The translations under genes and the position numbers were made by a program. The notes under the pieces were generated by a model. That model did not search any database and was not told where the DNA came from. It worked only from the letters and a program-made list of their open reading frames with translations. 64,000 nucleotides of DNA from Ecdyonurus torrentis (lineage: Eukaryota > Arthropoda > Insecta > Ephemeroptera > Heptageniidae), in the NCBI GenBank assembly GCA_949318235.1, contig OX439132.1, positions 18,275,256-18,339,255 on the forward strand, read 5' to 3'. This document shows, one piece after another, positions 43,742-55,759 of the stretch. Position 1 is the stretch's first letter. Each line of letters begins with the position of its first letter.

Positions 43742-44381
43742 ATCGCATGTTTTATGAAGAAATTGTATTGTAATTGATACGTAAGACATGAAATAATTGA
43801 CTAAATAGTGAAAGAGTCATAAAAAATATATATTACAAAAAAAATAAAATACAAAGATATAATAATTGTAATAAAAAAAAACATACAAAGGTGTATTTTA
43901 AAGATAAAATAATAATAATAATATTGAAATATTCTATTTCTATTATGACTTTCTTTCTTTCTTCCATTTTTTTTTTTTTTTTTTTTTGTCAACACAATTT
44001 TTTATTACTGTTCATTTCCTTTTGCTCTATTTTTATGGTACATTGTATATTTTATATATTACATATAACTATTATCATAATACAGTATTGTATGTTTTAT
44101 TAATATCTCTTTCGTAAATGACAATTTAATGGTAAAAACTTGTCTTGCAAGGAAAAGAACAACGCATGTTTTACAAATAGTAATCAACATTAAAAGAAAT
44201 AGATGTTTTGTTAGATGATATTTTGTTTTATTTAAGATTCTAATTGAATTTTAAGTATAGGTTACCGTACAGGAGATAAATTAATGTAAGAGCCTGTAAT
44301 GTATGCAACTTTTTATACACTGTTGTCAAGCTGGTTGTATACTTAACAGGCGCTAAGCAAATATGGCGGTAGTACGTACCC

Positions 44382-44384
<3 letters not shown>

Positions 44385-44435
<51 letters not shown>
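44385..44435. repeat. (CT)n microsatellite
   Basis: About 25 units following an ATGGCGGTAGTACGTACC GC-richer stretch. Confidence 0.96.
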
Positions 44436-44437
<2 letters not shown>

Positions 44438-46036
44438 TTTTCATTACAAAACCCTTTCTCAATCTGTATCAGGTAATACAAGCTTTCCTAAATAATTTTA
44501 TTCATTCAAAAAGGGTTTTATTTTAAAAACAAATAATACAAATACCACTCGACTTTTTAAAATCATGTATTTCATTTTGTGTTAAAAAAATTTGGGGTGA
44601 TTTTATTGCATATTCTGTGCGTTCCAAAGCAATTAATGTGCATTTTTTTTTTAGTTCATTGAGTACTTTTTATTTACTTTTAAAAATCACGTTATGACGT
44701 CAAGATAACTTTTGCGTGTACGCTGATTCAAATATTACCAACCTATTACGATTTTCAAAAAATTAATAACAAAAATTACCAGTGAACTCAAAAATTACAA
44801 AACCTCACACTAATGATGCTTTCTTTCAGACTATGCAATAAAAAAATATATAATATTGGCCTTACTCATTGGCTATATAGTGGTTAGAGACTATACCACT
44901 TTTTCGAGTACTGTCCAAAAAACGTGGTTCTACTAACGTATATCTGGTATTATATAGATAATATTTGAGAGCTAAAATGTCAATGAAGTCATAGCAAATT
45001 ATACGCAGCTTCTTTTTTTTACAGTAGGTATACGACTACGTCACAAAAACTACGAAATTCTCAGGGATAAGAAGTACAGGACGAGCACATCAAGTGAAAT
45101 TTTATTTTATTTCTTTCTTACATTTTGGCCAACCTTCATAAAATTATGGAGTCAAAATGTAGTTTGCAGGCTGCAAGTTTTAGTATGATACAAAAATAAA
45201 AAACCAGAAGATACTTTAGATTCTTTTCTATTTATTTGAATCAATTTTTTATGCATATAAAAACTATTAAGGAACCATATAAAATTATTCATTATTTCTT
45301 TTCATATACTGGATAGAGAATAATCTATACAAAATGCTAAAAATAACTTTTTATTAATGAGCCTCAAACACAAATTTACAATATTTATTAATTTATTATT
45401 TAGGTCGTATCACATCCTAAACGGTTAAAGGTCATGCAAGTTAAAAAAACAAAAAAAAAGTTTTCATCGGATATTGTCATCATATCATAATAAAATTCCA
45501 GAAGTAACATAATATTAATTTGAAATCATTTCTTTAATAAAAAATAATAATAATAAGTTTTGGTACTTTGTGATTACTTAAAAAAAAATGGAAATATAAA
45601 GATAAAAAACTGTAGAAACAATAATTTAAGTTAAAAGTTTGACATTTTAAGAGATTTCTGATACTAAAGAAAGAAAGAAAAAAGTGAACTAAATTTTGTA
45701 TATAATATAAAAGAAAAAAATTCTAGAAGATATTCATCATCTCACATATAAGAAATTGTGTTGTATATAAAAATGAACTTTAAATTAAAAATGACATGAA
45801 TAATGATAGCGACCTTTTTGTAACTACTATATAATATGAAAATTAAGAGGTCGATTACCTTTATTAAAAGAAAAAAAAGTATGGATATTCAAGTTTATTT
45901 TATTTTTAAAGACTTAAAACAGAAATATTTGTATCGTATGTACAATTTTAAATAAATCAATACAATAGTTTATTTTAGCTGGTCCTAATCTATATAATTT
46001 TTTAATGACAGATTATTTTTTTAATTGAATTTAAAT

Positions 46037-46493
46037 AATGAGGAAGGTGAATTGAAAATTTTTTGTTAAGTTTATGATATTTTTGGAAAGAGCTTTATAA
46101 AATTTTGAGGCGGTATTTTTTCTTAAGACGATTGGAGCATGCAAAGTATTTTTAATTAATTTTTGAAAATCGGTCTAGAAAGCCTGTGACGTCATTAGTC
46201 CACTTTTTTCTCGGCAAATACTAATCGTTCGAGGTTCAGTAGCCAGTTTAATGAAATCAGCTCGTCCTCAGGATTTCAAAAAACTGGCTACTGAACCTTC
46301 TATGGTCAATACTTTCCGAAAGAAATGCCCGATTGATGACGTCACAGGCTTTTTAGGTCGATTTAAAAAAATTAATTAAAAATACTTCCCATGCTCCAAT
46401 CGTTCTAAGAAAAAATATCGCCTCAAAATTTTTTAACGCTCTTTTAAAAAATGTCATAAAAAGTGGGGGTTAAAAAAAATCACCTTCCTCATT
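46037..46493. mobile_element. 457-bp foldback element, family C
   Basis: Outer ends AATGAGGAAGGTGA and TCACCTTCCTCATT are exact inverted copies. Long inverted arms continue inward through TTTTGAGGCGGTATTTTTTC, AGCCTGTGACGTCA and AACTGGCTACTGAACCT-type sequence to a centre near 46260. Full CRE palindromes sit symmetrically at 46187-46194 and 46337-46344. Non-coding. Confidence 0.75.
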
Positions 46494-47754
46494 GTGATTT
46501 TACGATAATAAAGCAAGTAAAAATAAAATACTGAATGAAATTATTGCAATTTTAAATAAATGTCATAGTATTGTATTTCAAGATGACTAAATATGAAAAA
46601 TTAGTGAGTTTGAAGTTTTCATTTCAGCATTATTATTAGTTATTAATAGTATTGCTTTGAAATTAAAATAATTATGAAATATAAATAAATAATAAAATAA
46701 AAAATATTAAATTAATTTCCACACCAGGCCTTTAATAATTTATTAAATATTATTAAAAAGAAACGTGAGAATTTTTGTGTTGCAATAAGAAAATTACTAA
46801 AATATCGTGTGTTAATAATTTAGAGCACACGAAACAGTGAATAAAATTTCTGTCTTTTTGTGTGAACATGAAATGTTAAAATATTATTCATATCACACAA
46901 AAAAAATATTTTATTTAAATTTTTTAAATAATAATTTAAATTTAACTTATATTGTAATCGCCTTCAATTTATACTTGAAAGAATGTCAGCAACTTTTTTT
47001 TATACATTTTTTTCTTTTTTCTTTCTTTTTTTTAAGTGTCTTATAGTCGTCTTTATTTCTTGTTAATTTTAATTAGGATTTTGAAAGATTACTTTACAGC
47101 TTTTATAATTTATAATCATTACATTCAATGGTCGCGATTTAGAAGAAATCTGTGGTTTGTGGGTGAATATAGTTCACAAGCTAATTAATGTACCAAAGAA
47201 AATTTTATATTAAAATAAAAATTCGAAGCAATTTTTGCAGCATTTAAAATTTTATTATTTATTTTTTAATTTAAGCTGAATGCCACTAATCGATGAAAAG
47301 GCATTTAATTCCATTGTTGTGCTATTTTATTCTATATGAATGTCACTTTCAATATTTTGAAAATTAAAAGTTATTCTTAAAAACCCCATCTCTGAAATTT
47401 AAATTTAGTGTACAAGTGCATCGATATATAAATAATTATTAATTGTAAAAGTATAAGCTTTACCACGACCATCAGATAAGGGAGACAATAATAATTGAAA
47501 TTATTTAGGCTAAAATTTGTAATACAAAATTTTGCATGGTTAATTTTTCAAAAAAAAAAAAAAAAAAAAAAAAAGTAGAGTTGTCTTATTCTTAATAAGT
47601 ATTACTGTGAAATAAAAAAACATTGTTGTTACAACATGATAGTATAATAACAGCAGTTTTTAACTTTCAGTTAAAATCACCGTCTATTCAAATTATATTG
47701 TTGCTAATTTTTATATTTAACTACCGATGAACAAAATTAAATACCTATACTGCA

Positions 47755-47959
47755 TACAAAAAATAATTACATATTAATAATTATTCTAGCTCATTTTTAG
47801 CAACATTTGTTTAATAAAAACATAATTTATGCTATACCGCATAGTATCCTATATTTTAAATAGCAGAAGCGTAATATTGTGTAGCATAATTATTTTTGTT
47901 ATTCCAATTTAGAACCGTTAATGAAATAATGACATAAATAACGTGTGTGTTTTTCTGTA
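47755..47959. mobile_element. AT-rich MITE, family J copy 4 (degraded)
   Basis: The left end resembles ACAAAAAATAATTAC. The interior contains TCTAGCTCATTTTTAGCA, AACATAATTTATGCTATA and GACATAAATAACGTG, as in the other copies but reversed relative to 32653. Confidence 0.55.
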
Positions 47960-49240
47960 TAATCATAAAAATGCCACAGAACAAAAACTTATATTATGTG
48001 TATTGCGCAATGATTTTTTATAAGAAAACAATACTTGCTATATTTATTTTTATACTTACTTGTTACTCATAGATAAATATTCATAATTATTAAAAAAAAT
48101 GTTATAATAGGTAATATTAGTGCTTTAAGAGAACATTATTGAAACGCAATTAGCTCGTTTTGAAAAATTTATATATATATATATATATCAATTTAAAATA
48201 CTAATTAGGCAACAATAAGCTTTACAGAAATACGTTAATTAAAGTGAAAAAAAAACTTGGACTTATTTCTGGACTTATAACCTTCTTTTATACAAATTAT
48301 TTTTATAATTTAATAAAAGTTGCTCATTAATAATATTATTTGAATATATCGTTATACAATTTTACACATGAATAATTTTTAATAATAAAATATAATTTTT
48401 ATATATCGAATCTTTTTTTGTATAAATGAAAAATAAAATTATTTCGTCTTTTCACACCTAAGTGATAAAGACACTTTTTTTTTTTTTTTTTTTTTTTTTT
48501 TTCAAGAGGGCAATTAGTGCCACGCAGTTATAGCTGTTACGTATACGAACAAGCAACATTGCAAGCAGCTTATTGAAGGAAAAAAAATACACATAACGAA
48601 CACTAAACAATCTTCTGTATATATATATAGAGAGAAAAATTTCACACCTCACTTTTCACAACTCATTAATTGATTTAAATATCTTATTCAAGTGTAACGA
48701 ATTGAAATCAAAATTATTATGTATATTAGCAATTAATTATTATTAGGAGAAAATTGAAAATATTATATTGAAAAATAAAATATGAAAATTACACGTATAT
48801 ATTTTTAATTAATTGGTTGTATATATATAATACCATAATATAAAATCATAAATGATTTTTTTGTTATTTTAATTTTGTGGCTTGCAATGAAAATAAATAA
48901 ATATGTGTATACTCAAATTTTAAATATATGCGTCATTAATATGGTACGATAAGACTTGATATAAAAATGATTCCTTATTACAAATTTAAATATAAGACTA
49001 AAACTATAAACTTGTATAATAATTAAAGAGTTAAGGTGCAACGTTTGAAAATAATTGCAAGTTAATGCTAAATGTGCATTAAAGAAATATAGTAAAATAT
49101 CTACAAAAACTTAATGTCAGAAACATTTCATACTGCAATTTTAAATATATAAACGTCTATTCACTGGTACTGGTATAAATAGGGAAATTAGAGAGTTAGA
49201 ATTTATTATTACACTGTATGTTTTAATCTTCATTTTATAA

Positions 49241-49345
49241 GTAATCTCTGACAAGATAATTATGTTCAAATATGTCAGAGGACCATGTAAGTGGGTGTAT
49301 ACCTTTTGTGGCCTCTCAATAAAAATCATTTATTATTATTATTAA
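49241..49345 (+). mobile_element. non-LTR retroposon 3' end, family R1
   Basis: Carries GTCAGAGGACCATGTAAGTG, CCTCTCAATAAAAATCA and a terminal (ATT)n. The same 3' end recurs at 51979, 52382 and 53210. It is a 5'-truncated copy without coding sequence; the parent LINE is not in the window. Confidence 0.65.
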
Positions 49346-49906
49346 ATTAGCCTTTATTGACCTAGTGGTATACCGTATGATACCAGCAAAAGTATTTTTT
49401 TTAATCTATAACCGAATTATTATCTATTTTATACATCTATGTCCATCAGTATCAGTATGCATTCCAATATTTATATTTCGTCTGTATTTGTTAATTTATC
49501 TTCATTGCAGTTTGTTAGCAGCATGATCACACCAAACTTACACCTACAGATAATTTCAACATAACATTTAACATAAAATTTTAAATTATATTACAAAGTA
49601 ACATCCTATGATAGAAATCGTCTATATAACAAAATAAATTTGCACTAAAGTTCAAAGTTCTATTTCAAAAAAATAATAATAATAATAATTTTTAAAGAAA
49701 TTTCTTTAGGCTATATGCGCATGACGTCATATTTAATGCGCTTGGAGGCCATACTGGAGTAGTGAATAACATTGCACAGCATAGGACAAACTTCGTTTAA
49801 GCTAATTTTCTTTGAGACATAGGTTAATTTTTTGTTATTGTTATTTTTTTCACATATTTGAGATACTAATTCAACATATTTACACCACCAATGCTCTCAA
49901 AAATAT

Positions 49907-50103
49907 TGACTGCTTCTGTTTACTCAAAATGCGGAAAAGGAAGTGACCGGAAGAGGAAACCACGTGATGGTAAAAGTGGGAGGTAGCTCCAGGTAGCTCA
50001 AGGTTAGCTTGCTGCTGGCATCAAGTTTCTCCCACTTTTACCGTCACTTGGTTTCCTTTTCCGGCACTTCCTTTTCCTCATTTTGGGTAAACATAAGCAG
50101 TCA
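49907..50103. mobile_element. 197-bp foldback element, family D
   Basis: Inverted arms of about 75 bases begin TGACTGCTTCTGTTTACTC and end GGGTAAACATAAGCAGTCA. They continue through GGAAAAGGAAGTG and GGTAAAAGTGGGA to a short centre with GGTAGCTC repeats. No target duplication is clear. It lies about 1.3 kb upstream of the BTB gene. Confidence 0.7.
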
Positions 50104-50917
50104 TTGTTTAGAGTTTTTAAACTGTCAAAATGGGTTATTTTCCTATGCCACCCATGTTATTGAGTTATCCAACATGGCATCGACTTTAACATGATTGCAT
50201 AGACCCTATACAATATCTGAGAATGTCTTTAGTGCTTTCTAAGAATATTTTTGATTCTTAATAAAATTACAGCGATCTATGGAAAGGAAATCGTTTATCA
50301 AGCAAATACATTATGCGTAATAAAATATTCATTTTTTAATTCTTAAAAGAAAAAAAAATCATGTTACTTACATTCATATTATAAAAAAAATTAAAATAAA
50401 AATATATGTAACCAAGTCATGATTATTCATGACCTATAATAATGTTAAATTTTATTCCACAAACACATAGTAATGTGTAATAGTACTTGCAACAAGTTTT
50501 ACTTACTTTTTTTAATTTATGATTATAAAAGAACGTGTTTTATTGTTCAGTTTAATATTTTATTATAATCGTAAATTATGTTAATAAAAACTTACGCAAA
50601 ATTATTATTATTATTATGATAAAAATAAAATAACAATCTTTTTTTTTTTTTTTTTTTTTTTTTTGCATTTTAAAATATTTTCTCTACCACGAACTCATTA
50701 GTGTTCATGTAACACACAAGAGGGAACCACTTTACGAATAACTATGTTTTACTTTTAAGATTTTTGATGATAAATATAAGTCAATTAATAAAATATTTAA
50801 CTTTTCATTGTAATTTAATAAATTCTCATGAGACTATACAAAAAAATATCCTATTTGTTATTTATAAAAACTATACATTCAATGGTGAGGGATGTGTGTG
50901 ATGCTGTGAGATGAGGA

Positions 50918-50920
<3 letters not shown>

Positions 50921-50949
<29 letters not shown>
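50921..50949. repeat. (GA)n microsatellite
   Basis: About 14 units, 440 bases upstream of the BTB gene start. Confidence 0.95.
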
Positions 50950-50953
<4 letters not shown>

Positions 50954-51091
50954 AATTAAAATTTGAAAATTTTGGATAGAGATATTTAATATTGTGATCT
51001 GAAATTGAAATGAATATTATTTATATATTAAACATGTATTTAAATAAAAATAATAATGATAATTAAGATATATGTGTATATATGATATATA

Positions 51092-51219
51092 CTCGCCTCA
51101 AAAAGCCTGAGTTCGACCTTTTACGGTATCGCCCAGCCGCCCCCCTTTGAAATGCGTGCGAGAAATGGGCGATACATTAGTGGTAAAACTATAAATCGAC
51201 TTAGATTTTTTGAGTCTAG
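51092..51219. mobile_element. TA-flanked MITE, family E copy 1
   Basis: Ends CTCGCCTCAAAAA and TTTTTTGAGTCTAG are flanked by TA (51090-51091, 51220-51221). The interior shares TTCGACCTTTTACGGTATCG and CCCAGCCGCCCCCC with the copy at 54878-55015, in the same orientation. It ends 168 bases upstream of the BTB gene ATG, so the gene's promoter may lie in or against it. Confidence 0.75.
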
Positions 51220-51386
51220 TATATATATAGGCGAAATACACATTTAGCTTATCAATATATTTTATCATTATTTTTATCTCTATACATGTTCAAATTCTAA
51301 CCATAATCTACTAGATAAGAATGTTTTCAGTGTGTCAAATATAAAGAATCAGTTGATAAAGCTGTTCTAAGAAGTAAGGAGTTACC

Positions 51387-54300
51387 ATGGTAAGTTTTAA
51401 AGAAGTTTAAATAATTAAAAAATATATATTATATTAATTATTATTAGATAAAACTAATAATGATTTTACAATAATAATCGGTTTAAAAATATTTCTATCT
51501 CAATATTATTATTATTACAGACGAGCTCTGAAGATTATGACTGGCAGCAAGCTCAAGACACGATTGTCCAGAGAGATACATTTATACTGGACAATGAAGA
51601 ATGGACAGACTGTACTTTTATAGTAGGGGAAGATGAGTGTAAACAGGTATGAAAAATAATTAATATAATTATCAATAATAATATGCGAGGAATGTTGTAA
51701 AATACTATAAATAATTCTCATCAATATTTTTATGTACGTTTCCTAAATATTAAATCAGTGCAATCGGGTAACAAAAATAAATACGTAATAATTATGCTAG
51801 CTCATTTTCAGAACAATTTATTCAGTAAAACATAATTTTTGCTATATTGCATAATAAGTATGCTACATTGCATATCATGTTGTACAGCATAAATATTTTT
51901 GTTGCTTTAATTTAGTATAATTTATGCTATAATGACATAAATGCATCATAAATTATGTATTTATCTTTCCGTGTATATGCTTTATTATTATTATTATTAT
52001 TATTTTTTTATTGGAGGGTACAAAAGCTATATACCTTCCTACATGGTCCTCTGAAGAAACATGATCTACTTGTCACAGTATTATGGTAGTCAAATATGTA
52101 GTGGAGAAAAGAAATTTAAAAAAAAGTATTTATATTAGCAAAATAAAATACTTTCAACATAAGTTGTAAGTTTGGGTACAACAAATTCAAATATTTTCTT
52201 ACTAATTTTCCTATAATATTTCATAACTATAGACATTCAAATGTCATCGATTGTACTTGGCTAAGACTAGTGCCGTCTTTGCAGCCATGTTGTACGGAGG
52301 ACTGCAAGATAAAAATGCAGAGTATCGAGTCACAGATGTGGATCCTGAAGTCTTTGGTTTGATGTTGAGGTAAATATATAACAATAATAATAATAAATGA
52401 TTTTTATTAGAGGCCAAAAAAGGTACAAACCAACTTATATGGTCCTCTGACTTTCTTAGAAACAATGTGCAATAGTCAGAGTATTTCTCCATTACATCCA
52501 AATATATTATACATATAATTATTATTAATTATAGCGATATGTCAATAGGACTTACCGGTTGAGCATAGAAGCTGATAATATAGGTAGCATGAAGAAAAAA
52601 ATACAACTTATGGGCAATGTTTTTAGCATTTTAATTTTCTTTGTGTTTTCCCTAAACATAACTACTGCACTAGAAGGCTGGAAAAAGGGATAATACATTT
52701 ATATGTGTATATATAATATATATCATATAAACGAAAAAAAATTTCATACTCGTATGTATAATTTTTTTCACAAAATAAAATGAATCAAAATAACGATTTG
52801 CTAACTAAGTTTCAAATATCAGCATATTGAGCATGTAAGAATCTGCTTTCAAAGCTTTTTTATATAACAAATAAATTTTACGTAACTTGTGTATAGCTCT
52901 TTAATACGTTCACTCTAAAATATAAGCACTGAAAAATTTATACATTGTTTTTTTAAAATTGTATAGAATTAACGATTACAATGTAACTAAAGCGTTAATA
53001 ACAAAAAAAGAAAAAAAAAAGTGTTATAAATGATATAAATACGTTATAAAAGATAAAGATGTTATAAATAATATAAATACGTTATCCTTATCAATATTAT
53101 AAATGAAAACACTATTTTTTTAAAATGGTATGTTTTAAAAATCCATTTATAAATATATATTACAATGATCTTTCTTTGTTAATTAATAATTATGTATATT
53201 TAAATATAATGAAGAAATACTCTGACTAGTGCATATTGTTTAAAGAAAGTCAGAGGACCATGTAAGTGGGTTTGTAGTTTGTACCTTTTTTGGACTCTAA
53301 TAAAAACAGTTTATTATTATTATATTAAAATACGAATATAAGGCTGGTATTCCAACGGCCAACTTGGACATTTATTTAATTGTGCAGTATACTAACGCTT
53401 GTGAAGTAAGTCATTTACGTTTTTATTGTTTTAATTTAAATAAATTATTATTGATGTTATTTTTTTATTATTCTTATTTTTAGATATATCTATACCGGCT
53501 GTATAGATATCAAAAACTTCGTAAGTGCCTGTGGTCTGCTCTATTTTGCTAAAAAGTACTTGATGCCGACCTCTTTACGTCTGCAATGCAAAGAATATCT
53601 GGAAAAAAATATTACTGTCAAAAACGCAATGTTTGCTTTCGAATTTGCATCTACTAATGATGAGCCTGATATAAAAAAACAAGCTGTTGAGGTATAATGA
53701 CACTATTTAACTTTAATTTAGCAATAATTTTAGGTTCCTTTTATCATGATTTTGTGTATATTACGCATTTTTATGTATATATTTATATGTGATACATATA
53801 ATATTACTTATCGTTATATTATTTTTCAAATTCATTAAGCAATGTTTTTTTTTTTTTTTTTTCTACTTTAGATTATAGAGTTTCACGCAGAGGAGATATT
53901 TCAAGACGCAGGAATCTTGGATATTTCTCAAGAAACATTGATTTCAATAATAAAAAACGATTCTTTAAATATTAGTTCTGAAACTAAAGTATATGATATT
54001 TGTTTTCGCTGGGCAAAAAATGAATTGAATAATACAACTGACGAAAGTGTCACGCTTCGACAACTGTTTTCTCCTTTTCTACCGTACATTCGATTTCTAT
54101 CTCTTTCAAACAAATCGTTTTGGGAACTTTACGATATGGAAAATATACTGAGTGCAGATGAGAATTTATCATTACTTAAATGTATTAATAGAACAAATGC
54201 ACAACCTCCAGATGGATTTTGTACAAAAAAAGAGCAAAGGAAATTTACCATAAATGTAGCTACATTGGAAGAAGATGGGAAGTCATTTTTAGTCCAAGAA

Positions 54301-54789
54301 ACATCATCAGTTGAGCCAACAGATAAAAATTGGAAGCATTGCTGTTTTAATAGCTTAACGCATTTTAAATTAAAAGCTGATGATATCGCGTTGAAAGGAA
54401 TTGTCATTTCATCACAGCTGCACCCAACAACGTATCAACGACAGCCCATTGTCAACGCGTCACATTATAAAGAAAAGCTTACAGTGTTTGTTTACGATAC
54501 AGACAGAGAAAAAATTATAAACAGAATTACGTTTAGTGAAAAAGTTTTATATGAAAGTAAGATTGAAATTGAAGTCATATTAGATTTTGATAAGATAAAG
54601 TATGTTGAGTTTGTAGTTCAGTTCCACAAAACTGGACGTTATCCTTTCAATAGTATTCTTCTGTCCGACTCAAACAAGCAATCAAACATAGAAGTTGGCA
54701 TTTTTAAAAATCAATCTCATGTCTTAATTCAATCGAAATTACTTGGATGTATTCAGGCACTGGCCTGCAAAGAAGAAGCGCCATTATGA
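51387..54789 (+). CDS. BTB/POZ-BACK-PHR-like protein (BTBD2/3/6 type), five coding exons
   Basis: Coding exons are 51387-51389, 51521-51646, 52233-52369, 53484-53691 and 53872-54789. Phases agree at every junction and all introns are GT-AG, giving 463 residues. Exon 1 contributes only the ATG, immediately followed by a consensus GTAAGT donor. The BTB/POZ fold spans about residues 20-130 (WTDCTFIVG, FKCHRLYLAKTSAVFAAML, YIYTG). A BACK helical region follows at about 135-235 (FEFAS, ETKVYDICFRWAKNEL). The C-terminal part, about 290-455, resembles a divergent PHR beta-sandwich (FKLKADDIALKGIVISS). Length is close to the usual 480-540 residues of BTBD6/BTBD3. Family members recruit substrates to Cullin-3 ubiquitin ligases; that role is inferred here. 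No AATAAA precedes the downstream MITE; ATTAAA at 54843-54848 is the likely poly-A signal. Introns 2 and 3 hold transposon insertions. The gene looks intact, with no frameshift. Confidence 0.9.
51767..51973. mobile_element. AT-rich MITE, family J copy 5, in BTB intron 2
   Basis: Carries ACAAAAATAAATACGTAAT at the left, TGCTAGCTCATTTTCAGAAC inside and CTTTCCGTG at the right, followed by TA. Much of the 586-base intron 2 consists of this element plus the retroposon tail that directly follows it. Confidence 0.65.
51979..52086 (-). mobile_element. R1 retroposon 3' end in BTB intron 2
   Basis: On the minus strand AATACTGTGACAAG leads to TCAGAGGACCATGTAG, CCTCCAATAAAAAAATAAT and (ATT)n. It is more diverged than the two intron 3 copies and directly abuts a family J MITE. 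Confidence 0.6.
52382..52495 (-). mobile_element. R1 retroposon 3' end in BTB intron 3, minus
   Basis: Minus-strand order is GAGAAATACTCTGACTATTG, AAAGTCAGAGGACCAT, TTTTTTGGCCTCTAATAAAA, then (ATT)n. It begins 12 bases after the exon 3 donor. It is the inverted partner of the copy at 53210-53325. Confidence 0.7.
53210..53325 (+). mobile_element. R1 retroposon 3' end in BTB intron 3, plus
   Basis: GAAGAAATACTCTGACTAGT, AAAGTCAGAGGACCATGTAA, TTGGACTCTAATAAAAACAG, then (ATT)n. Nearly full-length match in opposite orientation to the copy at 52382-52495 in the same intron. Confidence 0.7.
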
Positions 54790-54877
54790 TGAATTCTTTA
54801 TTGACAGGTTTAGCATGATCATTATACAATTAACTAGATATTATTAAAAATATATTTTCTATTTATCATTATATATA

Positions 54878-55015
54878 CTCGACTCAAAATACGTGATTTT
54901 CCTGCCGTTCGACCTTTTTCGGTATCGCCCAGCCGCCCCCCTTCTCCTCAAATGTGATATTGGGCGATACTTTAGGCATGCCCGATTTAAATCGACTGAG
55001 GTTTTTTGAGTCGAG
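54878..55015. mobile_element. TA-flanked MITE, family E copy 2
   Basis: Perfect ends CTCGACTCAAAA and TTTTGAGTCGAG are flanked by TA (54876-54877, 55016-55017). The interior has GTTCGACCTTTTTCGGTATC and a matching GGGCGATAC inverted motif. It starts 89 bases after the BTB gene stop codon. Confidence 0.8.
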
Positions 55016-55203
55016 TATAGTATCGTCTTATTTCTATAATATAATAAATGACCATATACATCTTGATGAATTTAAAGTATTTTAAAGTTAGAAGAATATT
55101 TACCAAAATTTCTGAAGATCAAAGGATGAAATCAATGAAGGCCGGAAATGAAATTTAGTAAATAGCAAGAGAAGACAAATAAGAGTATTTTGTGAGTGTG
55201 CGT

Positions 55204-55320
<117 letters not shown>

Positions 55321-55456
55321 TTTAGAAGTCATAATTAATAATATAATCGGTTTTACTTCTCAAATAAAAAATATAAAAGAGATAAAAATTATTATACATC
55401 ATTAAAAAATCCTTTAAATTAGATAGGCAGTGGATTCTTTCTGTGCGTGCTAAAAA

Positions 55457-55459
<3 letters not shown>

Positions 55460-55539
<80 letters not shown>
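55460..55539. repeat. (GT)n microsatellite
   Basis: About 40 uninterrupted units followed by a short (TA)n. The only long GT array in the window; capable of Z-DNA formation. Confidence 0.97.
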
Positions 55540-55549
<10 letters not shown>

Positions 55550-55567
55550 TTATTATATAAAGGAAAA

Positions 55568-55759
55568 TCAGTATTTTTTAATGTCTATGATAAAATAAAA
55601 AGCACATCTTAAATCTGGTATACTTTCGTTATAAGGAGGGTGCTTTGAAAAATTATACTGTCCACCTAATGCTGATGCTATCTCAGTTTTAATGGCGTTA
55701 CAAAGGGGCAGTTGTGAGCATTTTTCTCCGAGGGAGTCCACTTTGTATGATATACTCAT
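55568..55759 (-). CDS. unrecognised 63-residue ORF, possible exon or gene relic
   Basis: The minus strand encodes a start-to-stop frame with varied, protein-like composition (DSLGEKCSQLPLCNAIKTEI, YNESIPDLRCAFYF) and locally higher GC than its surroundings. No repeat explains it. It lacks a convincing donor or acceptor and I recognise no family. It lies about 800 bases past the BTB gene, on the opposite strand. It could be an isolated exon, a transposon fragment or chance. Confidence 0.25.
   Translation of the reverse strand: MSISYKVDSLGEKCSQLPLCNAIKTEIASALGGQYNFSKHPPYNESIPDLRCAFYFIIDIKKY

Larger units (their letters stand above)
37970..46036. other. AT-rich intergenic DNA with SSRs
   Basis: Contains CT/GA arrays, a possible short element (41793), the candidate exon at 42801 and CRE palindromes at 40943, 43688 and 44695. 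No complete gene. Confidence 0.55.

Noticed and set aside
44290..44350. ATGCAACTTTTTATAC hairpin resembling a stretch at 5239-5275
   Set aside because: Too short and AT-rich to separate from chance.
54129..54407. Minus-strand frame over the BTB gene's last exon
   Set aside because: Shadow of the real plus-strand exon, which has conserved domains and correct splice phases.
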